Below, one piece after another: positions 10,960 through 19,883 of a stretch of DNA of 64,000 bases. The position numbers and the translations under genes are program-made. The notes below the pieces were generated by a model, which saw nothing but the letters and a program-made list of their open reading frames with translations, did not search any database and was not told the DNA's origin. The DNA is taken from positions 193,209 to 257,208 of the forward strand of contig NZ_PEBK01000004.1 in assembly GCF_002802905.1 (NCBI RefSeq), in the 5' to 3' direction. Position 1 is the first letter of the stretch. Every line of letters starts with the position of its first letter. The stretch comes from Bifidobacterium simiarum. Its GTDB lineage: Bacteria > Actinomycetota > Actinomycetes > Actinomycetales > Bifidobacteriaceae.

Positions 10960-13900
10960 ATGGGGTCTGCATCCATCGATCGGCGCGAACGCGGCACGAC
11001 GACGATCAAGGCGATCAGGGCCGTGGCGGCGACGCTGTTCGCGGTACTCGCCGCGGTCGTTATGACGCTCGGCATGTTCGGCGGCACACCGGCCTACGCG
11101 GCCAACGCCATGAGCGCGGTCGCCACGAATGTATCCTCCAACGTCTCGACGGCCAGCCAGATCATGCGCATCGGGGTATCGGTCGAGCGCTACGATCAGG
11201 CCGGAGACGACCAGTACGCCATCGTCGTGACCAACAACGATCCGACGAAGACCGCCACCGCGATCAAGGGATCGACCACGATTCCCGCGGACATCGCCGA
11301 ATCCGGCAAGCTCACCACGGTGGACTGGACGGTCGGCGACCTCGCTCCCGGCGATCACGCCTACGCGCTCGTCGACGGCCAGACCCTCACCGTCAAGCTC
11401 GCCGAATCATCCGGCACGACCGACGACGGCAACACCGGAACCAACGACGGCACCAACACCAGCAATGGCAACACCAACACCAGCACCGGCACGACCACAC
11501 CGGGCAACAACGCCGACAACGGTTCCGGCAACAACGCTTCCACCAACCCGAACTCTTCCGCCACGGATTCGTCCAACACCGACTCCGCCAGTAAGACCCC
11601 CGCCAACAAGACCCCCTCCGGCAACGTCTCGGCCGACACGAACACCGCCAAGTCGCCTGACAAGCTTTCCCGCACCGGCGTCTCCATCGCCGGCATCACC
11701 GGATTCGCCCTGCTGCTCCTCGCCGCGGCCGGACTCATCGTCGGCCGCCGCAACGCCGTCGCGGCCCGGCAGACCGGGGTCTCCGGCACCACCGCCGGCA
11801 CCACCAACACCGGCACCACCGCCCACATGAGCGGCCACGCCCACCTCGGCACCGACCGTATCCACTCCGGCCCCCGCCTCTCCGCCCGCGCCCTGATCGC
11901 CGCATCCGTGGCCATCGCCATGCTCGGCGCCGGTCTGATGATCGTGCCGAACGCGCTCGCCGCCGAACCCGGCAGCGAATCCACCGCCGAACCCACCGCC
12001 AACCCGGCCGGCGAAAACGCCAGCGTGGACGTCATCTCCGTGGTCACCGTCAACAATCACGGCTACGAGATCAACTCGCACGTCACCGCCACCTTCGTCG
12101 AACCGAAGAAGGAGACCGTCGCGGTCGTCGGGCAGGCGCAGGACGCCGGCAGGCAGCCGGTGAAGAACGCGCAACTCAATCTCACGGCCACCGGCGAGCA
12201 GCCGGTCACCGTGACCACCGACGCGGACGGCTATTTCGTCGCGCACCTCACGCGCAACGTCCGGTATGACGCGGTCGTCCGCGACACGGCCGCCGTCCCG
12301 GAGGGACAGGCCGCCCCGCAGATCGTGAAGGCGACTCTGCTGGCCAAGCAGCGCAACGACATCACCGTGCAGAACGTCACCGGTGCGATCACGCTCGGCC
12401 GCAAGGTGGTCGAAGGCACGGCGAGCGGCCAGATCAAGTCGTCCGCCATCTACCTCGACGCCAAGGACTACCGGATCTCCGCCGATCAGAAGACCGTGAC
12501 CGTCACCGACAAGACCATCGACGTGATCGCCGGAGACATCGTCGTCCTCGCCCCGAATGGCGATTTCGACGGCAAGGTGATCAAGGTCGCCGCCGTGGGC
12601 AAGACCGGCACCGGAGCCGATGCGAACCTGACCGTGACCGGCGGGGACGCCGATCTGCCCGATGCGTTCGACCGCATCAGTCTCGACAACACCGTGCTTG
12701 ACGCCTCCAAGGCGGAGGTGACGCCCGCCGACGGCGTGACTGCGAAGAACCTCGCCGAGCCGGCCGGCAAGACCCGTATGCGCGGGGCGAAGATCGGCGT
12801 GGGCGCCGAGGTCGGTCAGTCGCTGAACTACGAGTTCGACTATGCGAAGGATCTGCAGGTCTCCCGGAAGACGACCGCCGCCAAGCCTGAACTGGCCAAG
12901 GTGGGCTATGTGGTGAACAAGACCACGCTGGCCAGCAATATCACCGCCAAGGCGACCGTGGATTTCGTCCACTACGAGCAGTCGAACGTGACGCTTGAGG
13001 CCAAGACCGAGTTCAACACCGCCGGCGTGGTCTGCGCGAGCTACGCCAAGGAGAACGGGGTGAACCACGTCGATTACTCGGAGACGGAGTGCGCGGGCAC
13101 TGAGAAGGCCGATAAGAAGGATCCGTCCGGCGAGAGTGGTGCCAAGGACGATGCCGCTGCGAAGGATTCTGCCAAAGCCAAGGCAGCGAAGACCGATTCC
13201 GCCAAGCCCGGTTCATCCGGCAGCACCGACAGCACCGACTCCGCCACCGATCAGGAGTTCGAGGGCATCAAGCTCACCAAGAAGCCGATCGCCTGGCGTC
13301 TGCCGTGGGGCTTCAAGGTGGAGACCGATGCGACGCTCGTCTCGCATTCCTCCGGTCATTTCCGCGGCACCATGAAGGTCAAGGCGTCGGCCGAGGCGAA
13401 GGCCGTGCTGCAGAACGGCAAGGTGACCGCCACCACGAAGGCGTCAGTCGACCCGAACATGGAGCTGACCGCCGCAGCCAAGTACGAGGTCGGTCTGCTG
13501 ATGGATCCGACGCTCAAGGCGCTGGGCCAGGGCATCGTGACCCTCAAGGGTGAGCCGGGAATCGGCATGGAGGTCCAAGGGCATGTGAAGGTGGAGAACG
13601 GCAAACTCAAGCCCGGCGACGCCTCCGCCTCGTGGGAGCTGTACGGCTACTCGAACGAATGGTATGCGTTCCCGATTCTCGAGCCGCTCGGCAAGCTGCC
13701 GGAAAGCAATCCGCTGCATGATCTGGGCAAGTACGCCGAGGATCAGGAGTTCAAGGAGAACCCGGTGGCGCGGATCACGCTCGACAAGCATGAGGCCAGC
13801 AACGGACCGAAGCAGCAGCTGGCGAAGGTTCGCAAGCAGATCGCGGCCGGTGATTTTTCGTCGATCGCGGGCAAGTACTGCCAGAAGGACGGTCTCAGCT

Positions 13901-14376
13901 GCGTTTCCATTGACGACAAGGGCCGGTTCCGTCAGGTCTCCGGCACGGTCGAACGGGCGTTCGCCCCGCTGCTGAACGGCGGCGTAAGCCAGCTGGGCAC
14001 GGGTGACGACAGCCTCAACGCCTGGGAGAAGGACGTGTCGGTGACGCTGTCCGGATCGGTCTCGGAATACCAGTGCGCGCTGCCGAACGGGACGACGGTC
14101 AACGGCGAGGCGTGCAAGGCGCTCGGCCGCGAGAACATCACCCGCTGGCCGACCGGCGTGGCCTACTACCCGGCCGGCTGGGAGTCGAAGGACGTGTATC
14201 CCGAGACGAATGGCAGCTATCCGCTGCTGGACGGTAGTAAGGAGGTCGACACCTCCACGCCGTTCCTGCAGCCGCTCGGCGACCAGTACGTCTTCGCCCC
14301 GCAGGACAACGTCGACCGCTACCCGCTCTCCGGCGGCCTTCAGGCCTCCAACGGCGTCTACTACCTCGTCAAGTAA
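10960..14376 (+). CDS. Large secreted surface protein with an internal LSRTG sorting-like signal
   Basis: Unrecognised 1138-residue protein. Segment 1: signal peptide ending TPAYAANA (about residue 48), a small DUF11-like beta domain, a Thr/Asn/Ser/Gly-rich linker, then LSRTG (236-240; bases 11665-11679), a hydrophobic stretch and GRRNAVAAR. That is the full layout of a sortase substrate. Segment 2 follows without a stop: a second signal-like region (about 309-335, ending ALAAEP), then a long beta-rich, Lys/Asp-rich ectodomain with no C-terminal anchor, ending VYYLVK. A carboxypeptidase-regulatory-like repeat (PVKNAQLNLTATGEQPVTVTT) lies near residues 400-430. ATG 10960 follows AAGGGG by five bases. 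Either an in-frame fusion of two genes or a two-pass membrane protein; function unknown. Confidence 0.75.
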   Translation: MGSASIDRRERGTTTIKAIRAVAATLFAVLAAVVMTLGMFGGTPAYAANAMSAVATNVSSNVSTASQIMRIGVSVERYDQAGDDQYAIVVTNNDPTKTATAIKGSTTIPADIAESGKLTTVDWTVGDLAPGDHAYALVDGQTLTVKLAESSGTTDDGNTGTNDGTNTSNGNTNTSTGTTTPGNNADNGSGNNASTNPNSSATDSSNTDSASKTPANKTPSGNVSADTNTAKSPDKLSRTGVSIAGITGFALLLLAAAGLIVGRRNAVAARQTGVSGTTAGTTNTGTTAHMSGHAHLGTDRIHSGPRLSARALIAASVAIAMLGAGLMIVPNALAAEPGSESTAEPTANPAGENASVDVISVVTVNNHGYEINSHVTATFVEPKKETVAVVGQAQDAGRQPVKNAQLNLTATGEQPVTVTTDADGYFVAHLTRNVRYDAVVRDTAAVPEGQAAPQIVKATLLAKQRNDITVQNVTGAITLGRKVVEGTASGQIKSSAIYLDAKDYRISADQKTVTVTDKTIDVIAGDIVVLAPNGDFDGKVIKVAAVGKTGTGADANLTVTGGDADLPDAFDRISLDNTVLDASKAEVTPADGVTAKNLAEPAGKTRMRGAKIGVGAEVGQSLNYEFDYAKDLQVSRKTTAAKPELAKVGYVVNKTTLASNITAKATVDFVHYEQSNVTLEAKTEFNTAGVVCASYAKENGVNHVDYSETECAGTEKADKKDPSGESGAKDDAAAKDSAKAKAAKTDSAKPGSSGSTDSTDSATDQEFEGIKLTKKPIAWRLPWGFKVETDATLVSHSSGHFRGTMKVKASAEAKAVLQNGKVTATTKASVDPNMELTAAAKYEVGLLMDPTLKALGQGIVTLKGEPGIGMEVQGHVKVENGKLKPGDASASWELYGYSNEWYAFPILEPLGKLPESNPLHDLGKYAEDQEFKENPVARITLDKHEASNGPKQQLAKVRKQIAAGDFSSIAGKYCQKDGLSCVSIDDKGRFRQVSGTVERAFAPLLNGGVSQLGTGDDSLNAWEKDVSVTLSGSVSEYQCALPNGTTVNGEACKALGRENITRWPTGVAYYPAGWESKDVYPETNGSYPLLDGSKEVDTSTPFLQPLGDQYVFAPQDNVDRYPLSGGLQASNGVYYLVK

Positions 14377-14384
14377 TTCAATCT

Positions 14385-14650
14385 TGGCTTCCCCCTTGGC
14401 TGAGTCCGTTGAGAAAACGCCAGAGGCGTTTTTAGGACTCAGGCGAGCCGACAGGCGAGCAGATGTAGGGGCAATTGGCATTCTGCTCCCGCTGGCGGGA
14501 GCTGTCGGCGGAGCCGACTGAGGGTGGTCAGGCGAAGCTGGGATTCGGCCACCCCCAGTCATGCTACGCATAACAGCCCCCGCCGGCGGGGGGCGGGACA
14601 CTCTGCTCCCGCTGGCGGGAGCCGACTGAGGGTGGTCAGGGAAAGCCCAA
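14385..14650. repeat. Mosaic extragenic repeat cluster 2
   Basis: Modules in order: GGCTGAGTCCGTTGAG hairpin with AAAACGCC/GGCGTTTT core and GGACTCAG return arm, CGAGCCGACAGGCGAG, then two copies of the CTCCCGCTGGCGGGAG/CCGACTGAGGGTGGTC module around CCACCCCCAGTC. It directly follows the surface-protein stop. From 14650 to 14922 the sequence turns A+T-richer with no gene; TTTGATAAC-like words recur near 14827-14845. Confidence 0.8.
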
Positions 14651-14922
14651 TATGCACTTTCCTAACCAACCGATCGGGTGGCCGGGGTGCCGCGGGAATC
14701 GGGTGAGTATACCGGATCCGTGCGGTGTAATGATCGCAATCGCACATTTCGGTCGTGACGATTGTTGGTTCGTTCGTAACCGACCGTTTAGTTCGTTGAT
14801 ATAACAAGGGATGCTGCAAGGTCGGATTTTGATAACAATTTGATAACGATCGTGGATTGATGCCATTCCGTGATCGGTTTGCCGGCCGTCCGGTGCTATA
14901 GCGCAATGTCGCGCGTGTCGGC

Positions 14923-14933
14923 GGGGGGGGGGG
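14923..14933. repeat. Homopolymer tract of 11 G upstream of the pilus locus
   Basis: A run of eleven G, 222 bases before the proposed tip-adhesin start and outside any frame that joins it (frame 2 meets TGA soon after). Long G tracts slip during replication and are known to phase-vary surface genes, including pilus genes in bifidobacteria. Downstream lie a TTGACG (15047-15052) and a CCCCGTT/AACGGGG hairpin (15064-15070/15082-15088). Confidence 0.8.
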
Positions 14934-15154
14934 TATCGCTACGCGATTGAAAAATCAAGGATTTTCGCATTTTCGCACGAAATGCAACAACAAGGGCAAC
15001 AATCGGCAGACTGAACAGGGGTCTCAAAGCGATGTTCGGTTTTGTGTTGACGCTCACATTTCACCCCGTTGCACACCCGTAAACGGGGCATAAGGTGGAT
15101 GCAGAACCGGTTATTGGAGTCACCGTATTGCGGCGGTGGCAGATGGAGAGAGTT

Positions 15155-17104
15155 GTGAGTATGCACTGCGGGCGTGGCTGTGACCCGAAGAATGAACGTC
15201 ACGACGAGAAAAAGAGTCGATCATCCCTATTGTCCAAGCCCCTGTCCAAGCTTCGGGGGTTAGTGTATCATAATACCCCCTATGATGGGGGTCAGTGGTC
15301 ACGTTCCCCCCGAAAGCGTGGGGTGAAGAATGCCCGGGCAGCCGTCGCCGCCATGGCCGCGGCATCGATGCTCGCCATCGGCATCCCCGCCGTTGGTGTG
15401 GTCGGCGTGGCCAATGCCGCCGATCCGAGCGGATCGAATACGATCACCGTCAGCCCCTCGCCGTCCGGCACGTCGTCGAGCACGTCGGACGCATCCAACG
15501 CCACCGAAGGCGCGACCGGCACCGACAAAACCGGCACTGACAAGACCGGCACTGACGCGACCGGTACCGACAAGACTCAGTCAGACAGCGGCAACGCCAG
15601 CACTCAGGCCCCGAACTCCGGCAAGCCCAGCACATCCGGCAAGACCAACACCAACGCCGGCAACACCAACTCCGGCAAGACCAACGCCACGGCCGACTCC
15701 GCCAAGCGTAAGGCCGCATCCGCTCCCGCCGCGGCCCCCGCCGCCGTCGGCGACTGTGCCGCGGTCACCGACTGGGCCACCCTCAAGGACTGCATCGAAT
15801 CCGCCACCGGCGACGCCACCGTCGCGATCACCGGCCAGATCGACGTCCCCGCCGCCGGCACCATCGCCGTCCCGGCCCACGCCATCACGCTGGTCTCCAA
15901 GATCGCCGCGGTCGACGGCAAGACCCCCACCGCCCTCAAGATCGCCGCGGGTGACACCGCCGGCTCGATCTTCGACGTCAAGACCGGCGGTAGCCTCACC
16001 GTCGGCAAGGACGCTCAGGACGCGGCCTTCACCTACGCCGGCACCGAAACCGACCCGGCCCAGCGCCGTTTCGCCACCGTCGAAACCAACGCCGCCTTCA
16101 CCATCAACAACGGCACGTTCCAGTACCTCGGTGCCGATGTCAATGCCGCGGACGGAGCAATGGCCCACGTTAACGGCGGAAAACTCATCATCAACGGTGG
16201 AGCCTTCGCTAACAACAAGTCCGCCCACGGTGGCGTGGCCTATATGGCTTCCGGTTCGATGGAAATCACCGACGGTACGTTCAGCAAGAACACTGCAAGC
16301 AATGGTGGCGTGATCTACAAGGACAAAGGTTCCGCCACGATCTCAGGCGGTACGTTCTCGGGTAACACCGCGGAGGTCGGCGGTGTGATCACCCAGCAGA
16401 ACAACGTATCCGATACCGTGAAGTCCACGCTGACCGTGTCGGGCGGTACGTTCACCGGCAACATGGCGACGAAAACCGTCATTAGTTGGAACGGTGGTGG
16501 CGTGATCCGCAGCCGAGCCGGAGCGGTTACGGTTTCCGATGGCACGTTCGAACACAACACCTCGTTCGGTTCCGGCGGCGGTGCCATCTTCGTCGGCGAC
16601 ACCGAGACGACCGTCAGCGGCGGTACGTTCCGCAACAACGAAAGCGTCAATGGTCTGGGTGGCGGCGCCATCTATCAGATCAATGGCAAGACGACGATCA
16701 CCGGCGGCGATTTCGAATCGAACCGTCAGACCTACGGTGATATGCAGCCCGACGGCAGCATCACTTACACGGACTGCTCGGGCGATAACCGCAATGCGTG
16801 CCACAGCAATTCGCGTCAGCGTCGCGGTGGCGGCGCCATCCACACGGATTCCGGCGAGCTCACCGTGCAGGGCAAGGCCAAGTTTACGAAGAACTACGAA
16901 AAGGAATCGTCGTTCATGAGCGGTGGCGGCGCCATCTACGTGCAGGGCACCCTGAAGGTGCAGAATGACGCTCAAGGACATCGTCCGACGTTCGATGGCA
17001 ACTGGGCCGGCGTGCTTGACACCCCGTACGACGGCGATGGCAAGATTCCGCTCGGTGGTGCCGGCGGCGCGATCTTCCTGCAGGATGGAGACTCGACCGG
17101 TTAG
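15155..17104 (+). CDS. Pilus tip/minor pilin adhesin, 5' part of a frameshifted gene
   Basis: First part of a gene that continues in another frame at 17101. It encodes a long basic N-terminal leader, a signal peptide (core AAVAAMAAASMLAIGIPAVG, cut after VANA), a Thr/Asp/Lys repeat region (DKTGTDKTGT type), an Ala/Lys/Asn-rich linker, then a repetitive beta-helix region (about residues 230-650) with many GGTFxxN units such as SGGTFSGNTA and TGGDFESN. This resembles polymorphic-membrane-protein repeats. The frame ends QDGDSTG-stop at 17102-17104, inside the repeat domain, so the product would be secreted but lack a sorting signal. GTG 15155 is chosen from GGAGAG at 15145-15150; ATG 15161 is an alternative. 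FimB/FimM-like role inferred from layout and the major pilin next door. Confidence 0.8.
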   Translation: MSMHCGRGCDPKNERHDEKKSRSSLLSKPLSKLRGLVYHNTPYDGGQWSRSPRKRGVKNARAAVAAMAAASMLAIGIPAVGVVGVANAADPSGSNTITVSPSPSGTSSSTSDASNATEGATGTDKTGTDKTGTDATGTDKTQSDSGNASTQAPNSGKPSTSGKTNTNAGNTNSGKTNATADSAKRKAASAPAAAPAAVGDCAAVTDWATLKDCIESATGDATVAITGQIDVPAAGTIAVPAHAITLVSKIAAVDGKTPTALKIAAGDTAGSIFDVKTGGSLTVGKDAQDAAFTYAGTETDPAQRRFATVETNAAFTINNGTFQYLGADVNAADGAMAHVNGGKLIINGGAFANNKSAHGGVAYMASGSMEITDGTFSKNTASNGGVIYKDKGSATISGGTFSGNTAEVGGVITQQNNVSDTVKSTLTVSGGTFTGNMATKTVISWNGGGVIRSRAGAVTVSDGTFEHNTSFGSGGGAIFVGDTETTVSGGTFRNNESVNGLGGGAIYQINGKTTITGGDFESNRQTYGDMQPDGSITYTDCSGDNRNACHSNSRQRRGGGAIHTDSGELTVQGKAKFTKNYEKESSFMSGGGAIYVQGTLKVQNDAQGHRPTFDGNWAGVLDTPYDGDGKIPLGGAGGAIFLQDGDSTG

Positions 17105-19476
17105 GCACCTTCACCAACAACGTCAGCGGCTACCTTGGCGGTTCCATCTACACGGAGGAGCACTCCACGGCGTATGTGGCCAAGGCCGTGGCCACCGAGA
17201 ACGTCGCCGGCCATTTCGGCGGCGGATTCTGGCTGTGCCCTTCCGGCAACGGCGAAGCCTCCAAGGGCGGCAACATCGCCCTATACAGCAACAAGACGAA
17301 TCCGTCCATTGATGCCAACACGACTCCTTCCGACGATGACAAAGAGTCGAAACACAGCAACGATCTCGCCACCATCCAGAAGAATAAGAACTACGGTGGC
17401 CAGAATGCGGTCAATCAGGGCGGTGACGACTTCGCGATCATGAACCCGTATTCGAAGCGTGACCATGTGAGCACCAATACCTTCCAGCTCATGGATACGT
17501 GGTTCACCGACCGTACCGAGAAGGCGGTCACGTGGTCGTGGGACGGTCAGCCGATCAAGGAGGCCAGCGGCTTTGGCGATTACTGGCAGGGAGGCGCTCC
17601 CGGATACAATGAGGCCGTTGCGGCCACGAAAAAGACCGGCGATTTCACCGATCCGCAGGGCAATCCGGTCAATTTCGACTCGGACATGTACATGATTCGG
17701 CTGGGTTACAGCGGCCAGACGGACATGTACCAGACCGGCGTGGCGCTGAAGGCGACCGTCACCGGAACCGAGGCCGAGGTCGCGGCCAAGAAGACCGGCG
17801 CCATGCAGTCCGCCGCCGTGCGGATGACCGGCAATCAGGCGCGACTCTCCGGTGGTGCGTTTGGCACCAACGGTCGTGTGCTCTTTTCCACCCCGTATAC
17901 CGCCTCGTGGAGCAAGGTCGACAGTAAGGACTCATCGAAGGAGCTGGCCGGCGCCGAGTGGCAGATCACCACCAAGCCGGCCGAGGTTCAGTTCAAGGAT
18001 GCCGACGGCAAGGTGACCAAGACGGAAACCGTGACCGGCGGTCCGCTCAACGAGGACTTCTATCCGACGCTGTGCGCCACCGACGATAAGGGTGCGCTCA
18101 CCGAGGCCGGGAAGACAGCCTACGAAGCGGGTACTTGCTGGAAGCAGGAGACTGACGCCGACGGCAATGTCACCCAGCGATCCGCAATCGTCAAGGACAA
18201 CGCCGGTGACGAGAGCTACGTCGGCTTCGACAACAACCCCGACGGTGGCGGCTTCGACATCAACAATCTCGCCAGCGGCGTGTATCAAGTCACCGAGCGT
18301 AAGGCCCCGACCGGCTATTCGCCGTCGACCGAAACCTACACGTTCACCGTGGCCGACGCCCAGGCCCAGTGGGACAACGGCACCGGCAAGCCCACCACGA
18401 CCGACAAGGCGATCGGCAACACCCCGTTGCCCGGCGTCTCATGGAAGAAGATCGACGCCGATCAGACGTCGACGGAGGTCGGCAGATCTGGCTGGACAGT
18501 CGCCCTGTTGGACAGCAAGGGCGATCCGATCGCCGACGAGACCTACACGGTGGACGACTGCGTGGACGATACGACCAATACTGCGGCCGCGAAGTGTGCG
18601 GATGACAAGAACGATCTGACGAAGAAGACCCTGGCCGACACCGACGGTTCGGCCGGAGAGTTCACCATCCAACCCCCGACAGCCGGCACGTACCGGATGC
18701 AGGAAACCACCACGCCGAATGGCTACTGGAAGCCCGCCGGCAACGTCTATTACACGTTCACGGTGACGGACGCCGATCTGAACGGCAATACCGACGTCCC
18801 GATCAAAGACAAGGACGGCAACACGGTCGGCAATGGATATGGCATTCCGAACACCCAGCCACAGGCCTCGTGGTCCAAGGTGCCGGTCGACAAGAAGGAC
18901 GATCCCTCCGCACTGCTTACCGGCTCGACCTGGCAGGTGTACGGACCGCTCAATGCCGATGGCAAGGAGATCGCCGGCAAGACCACGACCGCCACGGTGA
19001 AGGACTGCGAGAGCGAGTCCGGTGCGCCCGACCCGTGCGCCAGCCACACCAACACCAAGGACGCTGCCGGCAAGATCACCGCATACGCGGACGTGGACAA
19101 CGCGGGCGGCAAGTTCAAGATCCTCGGACTGACCCCGCCTGACGGTACGACCCACCAGACCTACACGTATCAGCTCACGGAGATCAATGCGCCGGACGGC
19201 TACGTGGCCTCCAAGACCACGTACTCGTTCAAGATTCCGGCCGCCGCCACCCATGTGCTGATCGATGCGCCCACGGGAGCGTCGTTGCCGGTGAGCCACA
19301 AGCCTTCCGGTAACGAGAACCTGATTCCGAACGTGCGGGCGGTGGCGTCGCTGCCGCTCACCGGTGGCACGACCGCCCGCGAATGGCTGCTGATCGGCGG
19401 CGCGTTCGCCGCAGTGGCCGCAGCGACCGGCTTCGGCATCAACGAATACCGAAAGCGGAGGTCCACCATGGCATAG
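17101..19476 (+). CDS. Pilus tip/minor pilin adhesin, 3' part of a frameshifted gene (LPLTG)
   Basis: Continuation, one frame back, of the gene starting at 15155: the frame resumes LGTFTNNVSGYLGG, which completes the beta-helix repeat, and runs to the end. It has no signal peptide. The first start-like codon is GTG 17176, without a convincing ribosome site. Seen: the end of the beta-helix region, a spacer, then three SpaA/Cna-B type domains beginning ASWSKVDSKD, VSWKKIDADQ and ASWSKVPVDK. Their E-box-like ends are VYQVTERKAPTGY, YRMQETTTPNGY and YQLTEINAPDGY, which support intramolecular isopeptide bonds. The sorting signal is LPLTG (19351-19365), a hydrophobic helix and NEYRKRR. Without a frame correction this half cannot reach the surface. 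Confidence 0.82.
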   Translation, partial: LGTFTNNVSGYLGGSIYTEEHSTAYVAKAVATENVAGHFGGGFWLCPSGNGEASKGGNIALYSNKTNPSIDANTTPSDDDKESKHSNDLATIQKNKNYGGQNAVNQGGDDFAIMNPYSKRDHVSTNTFQLMDTWFTDRTEKAVTWSWDGQPIKEASGFGDYWQGGAPGYNEAVAATKKTGDFTDPQGNPVNFDSDMYMIRLGYSGQTDMYQTGVALKATVTGTEAEVAAKKTGAMQSAAVRMTGNQARLSGGAFGTNGRVLFSTPYTASWSKVDSKDSSKELAGAEWQITTKPAEVQFKDADGKVTKTETVTGGPLNEDFYPTLCATDDKGALTEAGKTAYEAGTCWKQETDADGNVTQRSAIVKDNAGDESYVGFDNNPDGGGFDINNLASGVYQVTERKAPTGYSPSTETYTFTVADAQAQWDNGTGKPTTTDKAIGNTPLPGVSWKKIDADQTSTEVGRSGWTVALLDSKGDPIADETYTVDDCVDDTTNTAAAKCADDKNDLTKKTLADTDGSAGEFTIQPPTAGTYRMQETTTPNGYWKPAGNVYYTFTVTDADLNGNTDVPIKDKDGNTVGNGYGIPNTQPQASWSKVPVDKKDDPSALLTGSTWQVYGPLNADGKEIAGKTTTATVKDCESESGAPDPCASHTNTKDAAGKITAYADVDNAGGKFKILGLTPPDGTTHQTYTYQLTEINAPDGYVASKTTYSFKIPAAATHVLIDAPTGASLPVSHKPSGNENLIPNVRAVASLPLTGGTTAREWLLIGGAFAAVAAATGFGINEYRKRRSTMA

Positions 19477-19498
19477 CGAAATCGTGCGGGTGCTTCGT

Positions 19499-19740
19499 TC
19501 GCCACCTCATCCGACCGGCTTCGCCGGCCACCTTCCCCTCAAGGGGAAGGCAAAAAGGACGGCCTACGGCCGACAGCCCCTCGGCTTCTGCCCCCGCTGG
19601 CGGGGGCTCCCGGCGGAAGCCGGGTGGGGGTGGTCGAACGAAGCCCGGCGCAAGTCGGGTGCGGCGGCCAAGCGAAGCCTCCTTCTTGGCTTCCCCTTGA
19701 GGGGAAGCTGTCAGCGAAAGCTGACTGATGAGGTGACAAA
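19499..19740. repeat. Mosaic extragenic repeat cluster 3
   Basis: Between the tip-adhesin and major-pilin genes. It holds the CACCTCATCCGACCGGCTTC + CTTCCCCTCAAGGGGAAG module, a CCCCCGCTGGCGGGGG/GTGGGGGTGGTC module, and a CTTCCCCTTGAGGGGAAG + TGACTGATGAGGTG module. Base order is almost the same as in cluster 1. No gene. Confidence 0.8.
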
Positions 19741-19798
19741 CGAAGCCCCTTCACTCATCGCCTATGCCACATAACTAAACACACACAACACTTGCGGA

Positions 19799-19834
19799 TC
19801 GCGGAGGCAGTTGACGCTGCTCCTGCTTCCGCGA
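19799..19834 (+). other. Intercistronic stem-loop before the major pilin gene
   Basis: TCGCGGAGGCAG (19799-19810) pairs with CTGCTTCCGCGA (19823-19834), 12 pairs with one wobble, loop TTGACGCTGCTC. It sits 50 bases before the pilin start. It could stabilise the pilin mRNA 5' end or mark processing; no T-tail follows. Confidence 0.5.
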
Positions 19835-19883
19835 CAGCAGAACAACCAAACACAGGAACAAAGGAAAAGGAAAGAGGATTCTC

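Noticed and set aside
17090-17110. Programmed -1 frameshifting to join the two adhesin halves.
   Set aside because: No X-XXY-YYZ slippery heptamer at ACC GGT TAG, and no strong downstream structure seen; kept only as a remote option.
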